Shown: positions 25,583 to 35,723, counted from the stretch's first letter. The stretch is DNA of 64,000 nt from JAFMDF01 sp965222705 (GCA_965222705.1 CBDCUO010000001.1:1-64000); one strand, 5' to 3'. Translations and numbers: made by a program. The notes: generated by a model not told the origin, from the letters alone.

Positions 25583-28198
25583 TTAATATGCTCGATACAA
25601 ATCACTTAATTCTTTATTCTCCTCCGACTGCTTAATGTCGGCTATATATTTTTCAATGGTTTTGATACTACCCTCGATGTTTGCTTTGGCCATTGCCTCC
25701 GTAGTCTGGGAAAGCATTTGGGAATAATACTGTTTCAAGTCAGCTAGCGTTTTGGTCGCTGCAAATCGTCTCCACAGAGACTGTTCCATATTGGTAGAGA
25801 CGCTGTGTAAGTTTTCTAAAGATTTTTTAACAGTCGTTTCATCACCGGATTGTAATAAATAAGCATAGCCGGCAAAAAAATCCATGGCATCCGGTCCATC
25901 CACTTTACCCCAGTTAGATTCAAAAAAGGGGATTTTGTCTGTTTTGCCTTGTAAAGCATAAATGCCTCCTACTGCGGAAAGAATGGAGCTATTAGCCGTC
26001 TCTTTTTCAAATAGTTCTGCCTTCTCTATGGCCTTTTCTGGGGCTGCCTGATTCAAGCCAATTAAGGCTGCGCTAATCACTGGATAAGCTTTTTCGTGGT
26101 CTAAAATCTTCTCAGCAATAGAAGGCAGATTAGCATATTGTGCTCCTGCCAAATAACCCAGCGCATTTGCTCGCACCTGAGAATGAATGTCGCTCGTTGC
26201 CAGTTTAGCTATTTGTTCTAAAGTTTCGTCGTCCGGTTCAACCGCACCTAAGCCCATATTCCTAATAAACCAATAATCATCTTTCAGAGCAGCTTTCATT
26301 ACTTTTTTGGCTTCTGGTGTCTTTTTATTTTTTAAAAATTGAACCGCTTCAAAACGATCCATTAAATTAGGCGCGTGGTAAAACTGGAAGATGTATGCTG
26401 CCTCGGTTTTATTATCTTCTCGCTCCGCTAATAAAATCTTATCTGCATCCACATTAATCAATGCGGGTTGGGTCGCTATTTTGAAAGCAAAGGTTTGTTT
26501 TCTCGAATTCATCATCACCGTTTTCCGAGTGATCTTCTCAGCACTTTCATAAATGTCCATAGTTATGGGCAACTGAAAGATTGGAATGCTCTTTTCCGGA
26601 TCCTGAGTTTGCTCAATAGTCACGCTTGCAGTTAGGGTAGTTGTATCATAATCGTAATCAATCGTTAATTGTGGATGCCCCGCTTCAAAATACCATTGGT
26701 TAAAAAACCAATTCAAATCTTGTCCGGTAATATCTTCAAAAGCGAGTCTTAGATCGTGGGCCTCAACGGCAGTATAGGCGTTATCCTTCAAATACTTCTT
26801 CAAGGCGGCAAAAAAAGCCGCATCGCCTACATAATGGCGCAACATATGCAAGACCAAACCGCCTTTATTATAACTATGTCCGTCAAACATAGCTTCTTTA
26901 TCGGGATTGCTAAACCAGATCAAGGGGTGAGCTCCTCCTCCCTGAACAGAGTTTAAATACCCTTCTAATTCATTGATTCTATGATAATCTGCTTCGTCTT
27001 TTCCATACTTATGCTCAAACCATAAGTATTCGCTATAATTGGCAAAGCCCTCATTCATGGTCAAATTTGCCCAGCTTTCGCAAGTGACATAATCCCCAAA
27101 CCAGTGGTGAAACAATTCATGAGCAACGATATAGTCATTAGAGTTATCAATAAGCTCTCTCGCTGTTTTTTGTACAAATTCCCCAAAAATAACTCCCGTC
27201 GTATTTTCCATGGCTCCCGAAACATAGTCCCGCACGACAATCTGCGAATATTTCGGCCACATATAATCCAATCCCAGTTTTTCAGAAAAAAAAGAGAGCA
27301 TTTCCGGTGTATGAGCAAAGATGTCTTTGGCGTACTCTTCATAGTCTCGCTCTACATAATAATTGACCGGAATGCCTTTCCATTGATCTTCCACTTTTGC
27401 AAAATCGCCAACAGCCAGCATAAACAAATAGGGCGCATGGGGTTGATCCATTTTCCAATAATCGGTACGAGTACCGTCCGCATTTTTATTGGAGGATACC
27501 AAAACACCATTGGAAAGAGTTTTGAACTCATCCCTTACTGTGATGGCTATTTCCTGCGTGCATCGTTCATTGGGTTTGTCAATGGTGGGAAACCAGCGGG
27601 AGTTATTTTCCGTTTCTCCCTGAGTCCATATCTGCTGGGGTTTATTTCTTTCTTTTCCGTCTGCGTTGATAAAAAATAGCCCCTTGTCAGAAGTAATAGC
27701 ATGGCTACCCCCAATTTCTCCCTCTGAAGGTTTCGCAATGTAATCAATGACCACTTTATAGTATTCGCTGGATTTATATTCCCGATTTAGTCGAATTTTT
27801 AAAGTTTTATTATCATACTCATACTGCAATTCCTTCCCTGTTGCTAATGCTATTTTTTGAATATCAAAATTTTTAGCGTCCAATACCAGTTCGTCCGTTG
27901 GATAGAAATAAGGCTTCAAGGTCAACGCTGCCTTGCCAATGACCCATTCTTTTGCCCAGTCAAATTTGATGTCCAATTTGGTATGTATCAGATCATTTTT
28001 TAATTCATAACTTGGTTCATAGCGGGGCAATTTATACTCTTCAACCGTTTTGACTGTTACTGGTTTTTCAGCAGCAACGACCATTGTATCCAAGTCTCGA
28101 TACTCTGTAGGAACAGGTTCGGCAACTATAAGTTGGCTGGTTTTACAACCAAAAGAAAGAAGGAGTATTAAAAATAAAAAGAAGGAAGTCTTTTGCAT
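25583..28198 (-). CDS. M1-family metallopeptidase (aminopeptidase N-like), lipoprotein
   Basis: 871 residues. Lipoprotein signal with Cys18 (LLLSFGCKTS), N-terminal beta saddle domain, substrate-binding GAMENTT near 327, and the zinc site HELFHHWFGD near 359 with the distal Glu in MNEGFANY. The last 250 residues have HEAT-like helical repeats. It removes N-terminal amino acids from peptides, here exposed in the periplasm or on the outer membrane. Full length and all catalytic residues intact. Confidence 0.93.
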   Translation of the reverse strand: MQKTSFFLFLILLLSFGCKTSQLIVAEPVPTEYRDLDTMVVAAEKPVTVKTVEEYKLPRYEPSYELKNDLIHTKLDIKFDWAKEWVIGKAALTLKPYFYPTDELVLDAKNFDIQKIALATGKELQYEYDNKTLKIRLNREYKSSEYYKVVIDYIAKPSEGEIGGSHAITSDKGLFFINADGKERNKPQQIWTQGETENNSRWFPTIDKPNERCTQEIAITVRDEFKTLSNGVLVSSNKNADGTRTDYWKMDQPHAPYLFMLAVGDFAKVEDQWKGIPVNYYVERDYEEYAKDIFAHTPEMLSFFSEKLGLDYMWPKYSQIVVRDYVSGAMENTTGVIFGEFVQKTARELIDNSNDYIVAHELFHHWFGDYVTCESWANLTMNEGFANYSEYLWFEHKYGKDEADYHRINELEGYLNSVQGGGAHPLIWFSNPDKEAMFDGHSYNKGGLVLHMLRHYVGDAAFFAALKKYLKDNAYTAVEAHDLRLAFEDITGQDLNWFFNQWYFEAGHPQLTIDYDYDTTTLTASVTIEQTQDPEKSIPIFQLPITMDIYESAEKITRKTVMMNSRKQTFAFKIATQPALINVDADKILLAEREDNKTEAAYIFQFYHAPNLMDRFEAVQFLKNKKTPEAKKVMKAALKDDYWFIRNMGLGAVEPDDETLEQIAKLATSDIHSQVRANALGYLAGAQYANLPSIAEKILDHEKAYPVISAALIGLNQAAPEKAIEKAELFEKETANSSILSAVGGIYALQGKTDKIPFFESNWGKVDGPDAMDFFAGYAYLLQSGDETTVKKSLENLHSVSTNMEQSLWRRFAATKTLADLKQYYSQMLSQTTEAMAKANIEGSIKTIEKYIADIKQSEENKELSDLYRAY

Positions 28199-28361
28199 GG
28201 ATGACGTGATTTTAGCTTTTTGTTAATTTGCTTTTTCAAAAGTAGAAGATTCCTCCTTAATAACGCTTTTTATTAGAAAAAGATATTTTTAAAGCCCTAA
28301 AGCAAAGTAGTTATGCCCTTTTTTTGACAGGGCGGGCTGTTAAACCGTCTTACGATTTCCA

Positions 28362-28369
28362 TATCTTTG
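28362..28369 (+). promoter_or_regulatory. Possible -7 promoter box just upstream of rlmN
   Basis: TATCTTTG matches TAnnTTTG and ends only 5 bases before ATG 28375, so transcripts would be nearly leaderless. No clear -33 box at the usual distance, so confidence is low. Confidence 0.3.
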
Positions 28370-28374
28370 TATTC

Positions 28375-29427
28375 ATGATGTCAATAACTACGAAAAAAGA
28401 TATTCGCTTACTAAAAAAAGAAGAAATTTTAAGCTGGTTTTTGGAACAGGGAGAGAAAAAATTTCGAGCGGATCAGGTGTACGAGTGGCTTTGGAAAAAA
28501 GGAGCGCACTCTTTTTCAGAAATGACCAATTTGTCAAAAAATTTAAGAGAAAAACTGAAAGAAAACTTTGTCATCAATAATATTCAAGAAAATAAAGTTC
28601 AGCGAAGCATAGACAGCACCATTAAAACCCGCTTTCAGCTTTTTGACGGTCATTTTATAGAGTCTGTTCTGATTCCTGTTCCTTCTGACAAGCGGTTTAC
28701 AGTTTGTGTTTCCTCACAGGTTGGTTGCAGTTTAAGCTGTAAGTTTTGTGCGACTGGCCAAATGAAACGGCTTCGAAATTTAGACCCTGGTGAAATTTAC
28801 GACCAGGTTGTTCTAGTTAACCAGCAATCATTGGAATACTTTAATCATCCCCTAACTAACATTGTCTATATGGGCATGGGAGAGCCGCTTTTAGCCTATA
28901 AAAATGTATTAAAAAGTGTAGAATACATTACTTCGGCAGAAGGATTAAATATGTCCCCTAAAAGAATAACCATGAGTACAGCAGGTATTGCCAAAATGAT
29001 AAAAAAACTAGCAGATGATGCTGTCAAGTTCAACCTGGCTTTATCCCTTCATGCAGCTGATGATCAGAAGAGAAACGAGATAATGCCCATTAATGAACAA
29101 AATAATCTGGCAGTTTTACTGGAATCCTTAAAGTATTTTTACCAAAAAACTCGAAATAGAATCAGTTTTGAATATATTGCTTTCCATAATTTCAATGACC
29201 GCCTGGAAGATGCAGCAAACCTAGCAAAGCTATGCCGCCATTTTCCTGTCAAAGTAAACATTATCGAATATAACCCCATTGAGGGTGCCTCCTTCAAAAA
29301 AGCGAGTGCCTATAGAATTGACGACTTTGCACGATGTTTGACGAATCATGGGATAATGGTTACCGTTAGAAGAAGTAGGGGCAGGGATATTGATGCCGCT
29401 TGTGGACAACTGGTAAATAAAGATTAG
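28375..29427 (+). CDS. rlmN: 23S rRNA (adenine2503-C2)-methyltransferase RlmN
   Basis: 350 residues from ATG 28375 (another ATG follows immediately). The radical-SAM cluster site CxxxCxxC is in GCSLSCKFCATGQM (Cys118, 122, 125), with MGMGEPL for SAM binding and a methyl-carrying Cys near the C-terminus in DIDAACGQL. It methylates A2503 of 23S rRNA and A37 of some tRNAs. The longer frame upstream lacks conservation. Confidence 0.96.
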   Translation: MMSITTKKDIRLLKKEEILSWFLEQGEKKFRADQVYEWLWKKGAHSFSEMTNLSKNLREKLKENFVINNIQENKVQRSIDSTIKTRFQLFDGHFIESVLIPVPSDKRFTVCVSSQVGCSLSCKFCATGQMKRLRNLDPGEIYDQVVLVNQQSLEYFNHPLTNIVYMGMGEPLLAYKNVLKSVEYITSAEGLNMSPKRITMSTAGIAKMIKKLADDAVKFNLALSLHAADDQKRNEIMPINEQNNLAVLLESLKYFYQKTRNRISFEYIAFHNFNDRLEDAANLAKLCRHFPVKVNIIEYNPIEGASFKKASAYRIDDFARCLTNHGIMVTVRRSRGRDIDAACGQLVNKD

Positions 29428-29495
29428 TGCAGTACTTGACAACCCGCTCTTTTGAAAGCGGCAATCTTCATTTAAACCCATAATTGAAAGACACA

Positions 29496-32414
29496 ATGAA
29501 TGTACGATTTCTTTTTCTTTTTTTTCCTTTATTTTCCCTTTTTGGAGCAAGTAGTCCACCAGTAAAAAAAGATAAAGACCATTTAGCACAGGAATGGGTG
29601 GATTCCGTTTTTAATTCGCTGAGTGTTGAGGAGCGATTAGGGCAGTTGTTTATGATTCGAGCTCATTCGGACAGAGGGCCTAATCACATCAAAAATGTTG
29701 AAACCCAAATTAAAAAATATCGGATTGGTGGACTTTGCTTTTTTCAAGGAACGCCCGAAAAACATACGGACTTAATTAATCAGTATCAAAAATTGTCCAA
29801 AGTGCCTTTACTGATCGCCATTGATGGGGAATGGGGCCTAGGGATGCGAATGAAAGCAAGTACGATTAGTTATCCTCGACAACTAATGCTGGGAGCGATA
29901 CAAGATAATCGTTTGATTTATGAAATGGGCAGAGAAATTGCTCGACAATGTAGAAGAGTTGGCATTCATGTCAATTTTGCTCCCGTGGCCGATATTAATA
30001 ATAATCCCGAAAATCCCGTGATTAATACCCGTTCTTTCGGAGAAGATCGTTTTAATGTAGCTACCAAAAGCTATATGTACATGAAAGGCTTGCAGGATGG
30101 TGGCGTCTTGGCCTGCGCTAAACATTTTCCAGGGCATGGAGATACCAACGTAGATTCTCATCATGATTTACCTGTTATTCCTCATTCGATTGATCGGTTA
30201 GATAGTCTGGAACTCTACCCCTTTAAAGCATTAATAAGCCAAGGGGTCCAAAGTTTTATGATAGCGCATCTAAGCGTGCCTGCCTTGGATGACACTAAGA
30301 ATAGACCAACTACTCTTTCCAAAAAAGTGGTTACGAGCTTGCTAAAAGATCAACTTCAATTCAAAGGTCTCGTTTTTACAGATGCTCTGGAAATGAAGGG
30401 CGTAACCAAACATTTCAAACCAGGAGAAGTAGCAGCAGAAGCATTGGTGGCAGGTAATGACATTCTGACCTTGCCCGAAGATATAGATGCCTCGATGAAG
30501 TCCATAAAAAAATACATCGCCGAAGGAAAACTGGATGTAGAAGATCTAAACAAACGAGTTAAAAAAATATTATTAGCAAAATATAAATATGGTCTAACCC
30601 ATTATCAATCTTTGAACTTAGAGCATATCAGAAAAGACCTGACTACGCCTCACGCAAAAATAATCAAACGAAAACTGATTGAAAACGCACTCACTTTGGT
30701 CCGTAATAAAGATAATTTAATCCCTTTTAAAAATTTGGATAAAATTAAAATTGCTTCGTTGAGTATAGGAGCAACCTCCATTACGCCTTTTCAAAATAGC
30801 TTGAATAATTATGGTAAAATAAGCCATTATCAAGTAGGAAGAGAGATTGGCGAAAGCCAGTTTTTGTCTCTTATTTCCAAACTCAAAAAGAAGGATGTTG
30901 TCATTATCGGTTTGCATGATATGAGCAGTTATGCCAGCAAAGACTTTGGTTTAACTAGAAGTATCAAAGCTTTTTTAAAAGCATTAAATGAAGAAACAAA
31001 AGTCGTATTAACTGTCTTTGGCAATCCTTATTCTTTAAAATATTTTGACGATTTAGACTATTTGTTGCAAGCTTATGAAGAGGACGAAATGGTGCAAGAT
31101 TTGGCCGCACAGGCTTTGTTTGGCGTCTTTAGTATCAAAGGCAGACTACCCATCACTGCTTCCCAAAAAAGCAAATTCAATCATGGCATTATTACCAATC
31201 CGCTTATCCGATTAGGGTATGATTTACCAGAGAGCGTAGGTCTAAATACAGCAGCCTTAAATAAAATAGATGCTTTAATGCAAAAAACAATTGACACTGC
31301 AGCTACGCCTGGCGGAGTAATATTAGTCGCAAAAGACGGAAAAATCGTTTTCCAGAAAGCGTATGGGCATCATACTTACAAAAAACGAAAAAATACGAAG
31401 GTTTCCGATATTTTTGATATGGCCTCGGTTACCAAAATAGCAGCAGCGACCATTTCTGTTATGAAGCTGGTAGATGAAGGAAAAATAGATATTAATAAAC
31501 CCCTTAGCGATTACTTGCCAGAACTAAAAAACACTAACAAGTCCAGCATTATTATCAAAGACATGATGGCGCACATCGCCGGCTTAAAGCCCTGGATTCC
31601 TTTCTTTGAACAAACGATCGACAAGCGTAAAAGACCTTTACCAGCGTATTATCGTTTCGGACCAAATAATGGCTATCATACCCCCGTCGCGATGAATATG
31701 TATATGAAAACGGATTATGAAGTAGAAATTTGGAAGCAGATTTACGAGTCAGAAGTGCAGCCTAAAGGACAGTACGTTTATAGCGATTTAGGTTTTTACT
31801 TAATCGCTCAAATGATCAAGCAGATAACCGGAAAAAACATTGATAAATATGTACAAGAAACTTTTTATGAACCTTTGGGGTTATCTGCAGCAACTTATAA
31901 TCCATTAGAAAAATTTTCTAAAAACCAAATTGTTCCTACAGAAGAAGACCGCTATTGGCGGCAGCGAAAAATCCACGGCTACGTCCACGATATGGGTGCA
32001 GCAATGTTGGGAGGTGTAAGTGGACATGCAGGTTTATTTGCCAATGCCAACGATATAGCTATTATTATGCAAATGCTTTTAAATCAGGGCTATTATGGTG
32101 GGCAACAATATTTTTCACCTGAAACAGTTAAGTTATTTACACAGCGGCATCCGTCTTCTACTCGTCGAGGCATCGGCTTTGATATGTATGAATTAGACCC
32201 TGACCGAGACCCTAATCTATCGAAAAAGGCATCCGCCAATACGTTTGGGCATTTAGGTTTTACAGGCACAGCAGTTTGGGCAGACCCTGATAATAATCTA
32301 ATTTATGTCTTTTTATCCAACCGAACCTACCCTACGATGAAAAACCGAAAATTGTACGAGGGGGACTTTAGACCGAGAATACAAGGTTTGATTTATGAGG
32401 CAATAGAGAAATAG
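29496..32414 (+). CDS. Glycoside hydrolase family 3 beta-N-acetylglucosaminidase fused to a serine hydrolase (beta-lactamase fold)
   Basis: 972 residues from ATG 29496. A signal peptide (about 1-18) is followed by a GH3 domain with CAKHFPGHGDTNVDSHHDLP near 205-224 and the nucleophile Asp in FTDALEMKGV near 294, then a GH3 C-domain to about 570. Residues about 590-970 form a beta-lactamase/AmpH-like domain with SVTK near 644 and Tyr in YVYSDLGFY. The GH3 part trims GlcNAc from peptidoglycan; the second domain probably acts on the peptide stem. This two-domain form recurs in Bacteroidota and suggests periplasmic cell-wall recycling. Confidence 0.92.
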   Translation: MNVRFLFLFFPLFSLFGASSPPVKKDKDHLAQEWVDSVFNSLSVEERLGQLFMIRAHSDRGPNHIKNVETQIKKYRIGGLCFFQGTPEKHTDLINQYQKLSKVPLLIAIDGEWGLGMRMKASTISYPRQLMLGAIQDNRLIYEMGREIARQCRRVGIHVNFAPVADINNNPENPVINTRSFGEDRFNVATKSYMYMKGLQDGGVLACAKHFPGHGDTNVDSHHDLPVIPHSIDRLDSLELYPFKALISQGVQSFMIAHLSVPALDDTKNRPTTLSKKVVTSLLKDQLQFKGLVFTDALEMKGVTKHFKPGEVAAEALVAGNDILTLPEDIDASMKSIKKYIAEGKLDVEDLNKRVKKILLAKYKYGLTHYQSLNLEHIRKDLTTPHAKIIKRKLIENALTLVRNKDNLIPFKNLDKIKIASLSIGATSITPFQNSLNNYGKISHYQVGREIGESQFLSLISKLKKKDVVIIGLHDMSSYASKDFGLTRSIKAFLKALNEETKVVLTVFGNPYSLKYFDDLDYLLQAYEEDEMVQDLAAQALFGVFSIKGRLPITASQKSKFNHGIITNPLIRLGYDLPESVGLNTAALNKIDALMQKTIDTAATPGGVILVAKDGKIVFQKAYGHHTYKKRKNTKVSDIFDMASVTKIAAATISVMKLVDEGKIDINKPLSDYLPELKNTNKSSIIIKDMMAHIAGLKPWIPFFEQTIDKRKRPLPAYYRFGPNNGYHTPVAMNMYMKTDYEVEIWKQIYESEVQPKGQYVYSDLGFYLIAQMIKQITGKNIDKYVQETFYEPLGLSAATYNPLEKFSKNQIVPTEEDRYWRQRKIHGYVHDMGAAMLGGVSGHAGLFANANDIAIIMQMLLNQGYYGGQQYFSPETVKLFTQRHPSSTRRGIGFDMYELDPDRDPNLSKKASANTFGHLGFTGTAVWADPDNNLIYVFLSNRTYPTMKNRKLYEGDFRPRIQGLIYEAIEK

Positions 32415-32492
32415 GGGGTTTAGTGACTAAGTGATCAGTCTTTCAGGCAGCCTTACTATTCACTTAATCATATATTACTTACATACTTTAAA

Positions 32493-32960
32493 ATGGCAAC
32501 AGGACAAAAAACAAGAGAGATAATCAATAAACGCGCAGAATACGAATTTCATTTTCTATCCAATTTCGAAGCAGGAATTATACTGCAAGGAACTGAAATA
32601 AAGTCCATTCGCACAGGCGGTAGCGTCAATTTAAGAGATGCCTATTGTATTTTTAAAGGCAATGAATTGTATGTGAAAAGTATGTACATTTCGCCCTATA
32701 AACATGGAACTTATAATAACCATGAAGCTCGTAGAGATAGAAAATTATTATTAAAAAAATTGGAATTAAGAAAGTTATTGCGACGAGTAAAAGAAAGAGG
32801 GGCGACCATTATACCTTATCGCCTATATTTTGGAGAACGGGGGCTGGTCAAGTTGGAAATTGCACTAGCACAAGGGAAAAGGACGGTTGATAAACGACAA
32901 GCAATAAAAGAAAAAGACAATAAACGAAGTATGGCTAGGCTTAATAAAATGAGGTTGTGA
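32493..32960 (+). CDS. smpB: SsrA-binding protein SmpB
   Basis: 155 residues, standard length. Motifs: NKRAEYEFHFLSNFEAGI, LQGTEIKSIR, and YISPYKHGTY. The C-terminal tail is basic (KRTVDKRQAIKEKDNKRSMA) as needed for decoding-centre binding. It delivers tmRNA to stalled ribosomes in trans-translation. The tmRNA gene itself was not seen near it. Confidence 0.97.
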   Translation: MATGQKTREIINKRAEYEFHFLSNFEAGIILQGTEIKSIRTGGSVNLRDAYCIFKGNELYVKSMYISPYKHGTYNNHEARRDRKLLLKKLELRKLLRRVKERGATIIPYRLYFGERGLVKLEIALAQGKRTVDKRQAIKEKDNKRSMARLNKMRL

Positions 32961-33052
32961 TTTCTTTTTGACCACTGAGTTTTAAAACCATTGGAAATCA
33001 AGCCCTCGATCACCCAATCACCAATTACTAATCACCCCCTATATTCTTTTAA

Positions 33053-33610
33053 ATGTCAAATAATTCCGAATATAGTGATGAACAAATACTTGCACTTCTA
33101 TCTAGTAACGAAGCAGCAGCCATCGAGTTCGTTTTTCGGAAATACTATCGCTTTCTTTGCAAGAGTGTATATAAAATTATACCCGATGAACATATAACCG
33201 AAGATTTGTCTCAAGAAGTATTTTATGAGTTATGGAAAAAACGAAATACCATCAAAATAAATACTTCTCTAAAGGCTTATCTGAAACGTGCAGCCTTAAA
33301 TAAAGCACTAAATTATATCCGAGATCAGAAAATTGATTTGCGAAATGCGCCACCAAAAGAATCACTAGTGAGTGCAAATGCAACTACTATTCAACAGCTT
33401 ACAGCAAATGAATTGCAAAAAGAAATAGACCAGGCCATTGATCGCTTGCCAGAAAAATGCCGTCTGGTCTTTGTATTGAGTCGCTTCGAGAAAATGTCCT
33501 ATCAACAAATCGCTGACCAATTAGACATTTCCATAAAGACTGTGGAAAATCAAATTTCTAAGGCTTTGAAATCTTTGCGAGTAGCCCTGGCTCCTTTGAT
33601 GAAACAATAA
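33053..33610 (+). CDS. ECF-type RNA polymerase sigma factor
   Basis: 185 residues. Region 2 (YRFLCKSVYKIIPDEHITEDLSQEVF, about 28-60) and region 4 (LPEKCRLVFVLSRFEKMSYQQIAD, about 130-165, with a helix-turn-helix DQLDISIKTVENQISKALKS) match Bacteroidota ECF sigma factors. No anti-sigma factor or SusC/D genes are adjacent, so target genes are unknown. The stop lies 13 bp from the converging aceK stop. Confidence 0.9.
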   Translation: MSNNSEYSDEQILALLSSNEAAAIEFVFRKYYRFLCKSVYKIIPDEHITEDLSQEVFYELWKKRNTIKINTSLKAYLKRAALNKALNYIRDQKIDLRNAPPKESLVSANATTIQQLTANELQKEIDQAIDRLPEKCRLVFVLSRFEKMSYQQIADQLDISIKTVENQISKALKSLRVALAPLMKQ

Positions 33611-33623
33611 AGAGTCATTTGCT

Positions 33624-35351
33624 TCAAGTATAAAGTTCCTTAAACCTCAACTGGGGGTGATAAGGAAATACATCTATTATTTCTCCTCTCTGTAAAGCTA
33701 CCTGGGTATCTTTCCAAAACTTCACCCCAAATAAATCCCCGTGCAATTGGTAAAAGATCTCTCGAATTTCTTTTCTACCTATCAAAAAACGGGGAAATTC
33801 TTCTGGGAAAATATCAAATGCTCCTACAGAATAATAAGGCGTAGAAGACATTTCTTCATAATAATCTCGCGGTTCGGGAATTATTCTAAAATTGAATTTT
33901 ACCAGATAATCTATTTCATCATAATCATAAAATATCACCCTTTTCAGGCGAGTAACGCCAAAATTTTTCAAAAGCATGTCACCAGGAAAAATATTCACAG
34001 CTGCTAATTCTTTGATCGCCCGTCCATACTCATCAATGACCTCCTTCGCTTCTTCAAGAGTAGCAGTTTCTAGATAAATATTGAGCGGAGTCATTCGCTT
34101 TTCTACATATAAATGCTTTATCTCCACAATATTTTCCGTAACGGCCAATTTAGAAGGCGCATCTTTTAATAACTCTTCTAAAAGTTTCTTAGAAAATCGA
34201 TGGCGGTCAAAAACCAGATTTTCAAACATGTGGCTATCTGCCATTCGTCCAACTCGGTCGTGCAAAGAAACCATTTCGTATTTTTGCTTAACCTCCTGCT
34301 CTGTCATCTGTTTCGGAGGGGCAAATTTGTCCTTGATGATTTTGAAAACCATATTATAGGAAGGCAGCGTAAACACCGCCATAACCATGCCTTTAATGCC
34401 CGGAGCTACGACAAACTTGTCGTCAGAATTGGCAATATGGCGGATAAAATCTCTATAAAAAACCGTCTTTCCATGCTTTTCAAAACCAATCGAATTGTAC
34501 AATTCTCCAAAACTCTTAGTCGGCAAAATGGTTTGTAAAAAATCCACCATTTCGCTCACTATATCCACATCTACCAAAAAATAAGAGCGATTATAACTAA
34601 AAATGGAGCTTACATCATTTTGCCTCAATAGCAGGGCGTCCACATAAATGCCTTGCTCTTCATGTAAAAGAGGCAAAACAAAGGGGTAAATCTGATCTTT
34701 TTGAATCAACCGGCCAACTATGTAAGCGCTTTTATTGCGAAAAAAAATAGACTTTAAAATCTCTATTTTTACAGCCCTTTTTAGCGGCTTATTTTCTAAA
34801 AATTGTTTTTTTAATCGGTCTGTAACGTAAGCAATATCTCTATCCAAATCTTCAAAAGGGGCATCAAAAGGATAATTAGAAAAAATGGAACGAATGGTAT
34901 TTTCGATTGGCTTAGATAGGTGAAAAGTGTAAAAAATAGGCTGGGTGGATTTGAATTCCCGATACGTGCCGGTAGCGGTTACAAACATCAGTTCCTCATC
35001 GGCACTTAAGTCTTTGTGAGCATGACGAAAAACGGAATTATAAAAAGTTTCGGCGATATTACGCGTATTAAAATTCATAATATCATCAAAGTAATTCTTT
35101 TTCACTTCCCGCCAAACTTGATCGTCACCTGCTTTATCTCCTAAAAAATCAAGCACTTTTTCCGTGGTGACTCCTACCTTTTCCTTATACATAGTAATTC
35201 GCTCCCTTGCATCCGCCTGGATACCTGCCCAATCTCGATGCTCAAATCGAATTTGTCCCCTTTTTGTGATGCGCTTATACTGATGATAATACTTCATGTA
35301 TTCCCCCAAAATGATATGAGAAGTATCATAGGGAATCAACTTTTCAAACAT
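33624..35351 (-). CDS. aceK: Isocitrate dehydrogenase kinase/phosphatase AceK
   Basis: 575 residues, matching AceK length. The N-terminal regulatory half and C-terminal kinase-like half are both present; KIIKDKFAPPKQMT, HDRVGRMADSHMFE, FPGDMLLKNFGVTR and IFYDYDEIDYL correspond to the ATP-binding and catalytic regions of the family. It phosphorylates and dephosphorylates isocitrate dehydrogenase to divert carbon into the glyoxylate shunt. No aceA/aceB is near. Only 3 bp separate it from the upstream small membrane-protein gene. AceK is best known from Proteobacteria, so transfer is possible. Confidence 0.93.
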   Translation of the reverse strand: MFEKLIPYDTSHIILGEYMKYYHQYKRITKRGQIRFEHRDWAGIQADARERITMYKEKVGVTTEKVLDFLGDKAGDDQVWREVKKNYFDDIMNFNTRNIAETFYNSVFRHAHKDLSADEELMFVTATGTYREFKSTQPIFYTFHLSKPIENTIRSIFSNYPFDAPFEDLDRDIAYVTDRLKKQFLENKPLKRAVKIEILKSIFFRNKSAYIVGRLIQKDQIYPFVLPLLHEEQGIYVDALLLRQNDVSSIFSYNRSYFLVDVDIVSEMVDFLQTILPTKSFGELYNSIGFEKHGKTVFYRDFIRHIANSDDKFVVAPGIKGMVMAVFTLPSYNMVFKIIKDKFAPPKQMTEQEVKQKYEMVSLHDRVGRMADSHMFENLVFDRHRFSKKLLEELLKDAPSKLAVTENIVEIKHLYVEKRMTPLNIYLETATLEEAKEVIDEYGRAIKELAAVNIFPGDMLLKNFGVTRLKRVIFYDYDEIDYLVKFNFRIIPEPRDYYEEMSSTPYYSVGAFDIFPEEFPRFLIGRKEIREIFYQLHGDLFGVKFWKDTQVALQRGEIIDVFPYHPQLRFKELYT

Positions 35352-35354
35352 TTT

Positions 35355-35723
35355 CTAAGCGTTTGATTGTTGCTTTTTAAAATAAAAGTAAATCGTCACC
35401 AGTCCAAAAATTAAATGCAAGGTGCTTATACTGGGATCGCTCATTACGCCCGCATTATATCCTGTAAAAGCGGCAACCGCAACGCCAATATGAAAAACTA
35501 TAAAGGTCTGTAAAAACGCCTTTTGCATAATTGGGCTTCTCATGTGTTGCCATACTTGAAAGGCAAAAAAGCCTAGCCCAATCGCTCCTGCTCCATACAT
35601 GCGCGCCAAGGCTGTAGTACTTGCGCCTGCACCCGCTAAATCGGGCATTAAATGAGGGGCAAAGAGCATAATTGCACCCGCTAAGGTTTCTAAAACGGCA
35701 GTAATTAATACAAATACTTTCAT
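35355..35723 (-). CDS. Small four-helix membrane protein
   Basis: 122 residues with four hydrophobic segments (about 3-25, 43-58, 70-90 and 100-117). Glycine- and alanine-rich, no enzyme motif (GAGASTTALARMYGAGAIGLG). It is co-directional with aceK (3-bp gap), so probably co-transcribed, and 48 bp downstream of the DUF1330-like gene. Function unknown. Confidence 0.7.
   Translation of the reverse strand: MKVFVLITAVLETLAGAIMLFAPHLMPDLAGAGASTTALARMYGAGAIGLGFFAFQVWQHMRSPIMQKAFLQTFIVFHIGVAVAAFTGYNAGVMSDPSISTLHLIFGLVTIYFYFKKQQSNA

Noticed and set aside
32415..33052. tmRNA (ssrA) gene beside smpB
   Set aside because: No tRNA-like acceptor end or tag reading frame visible in either flank.
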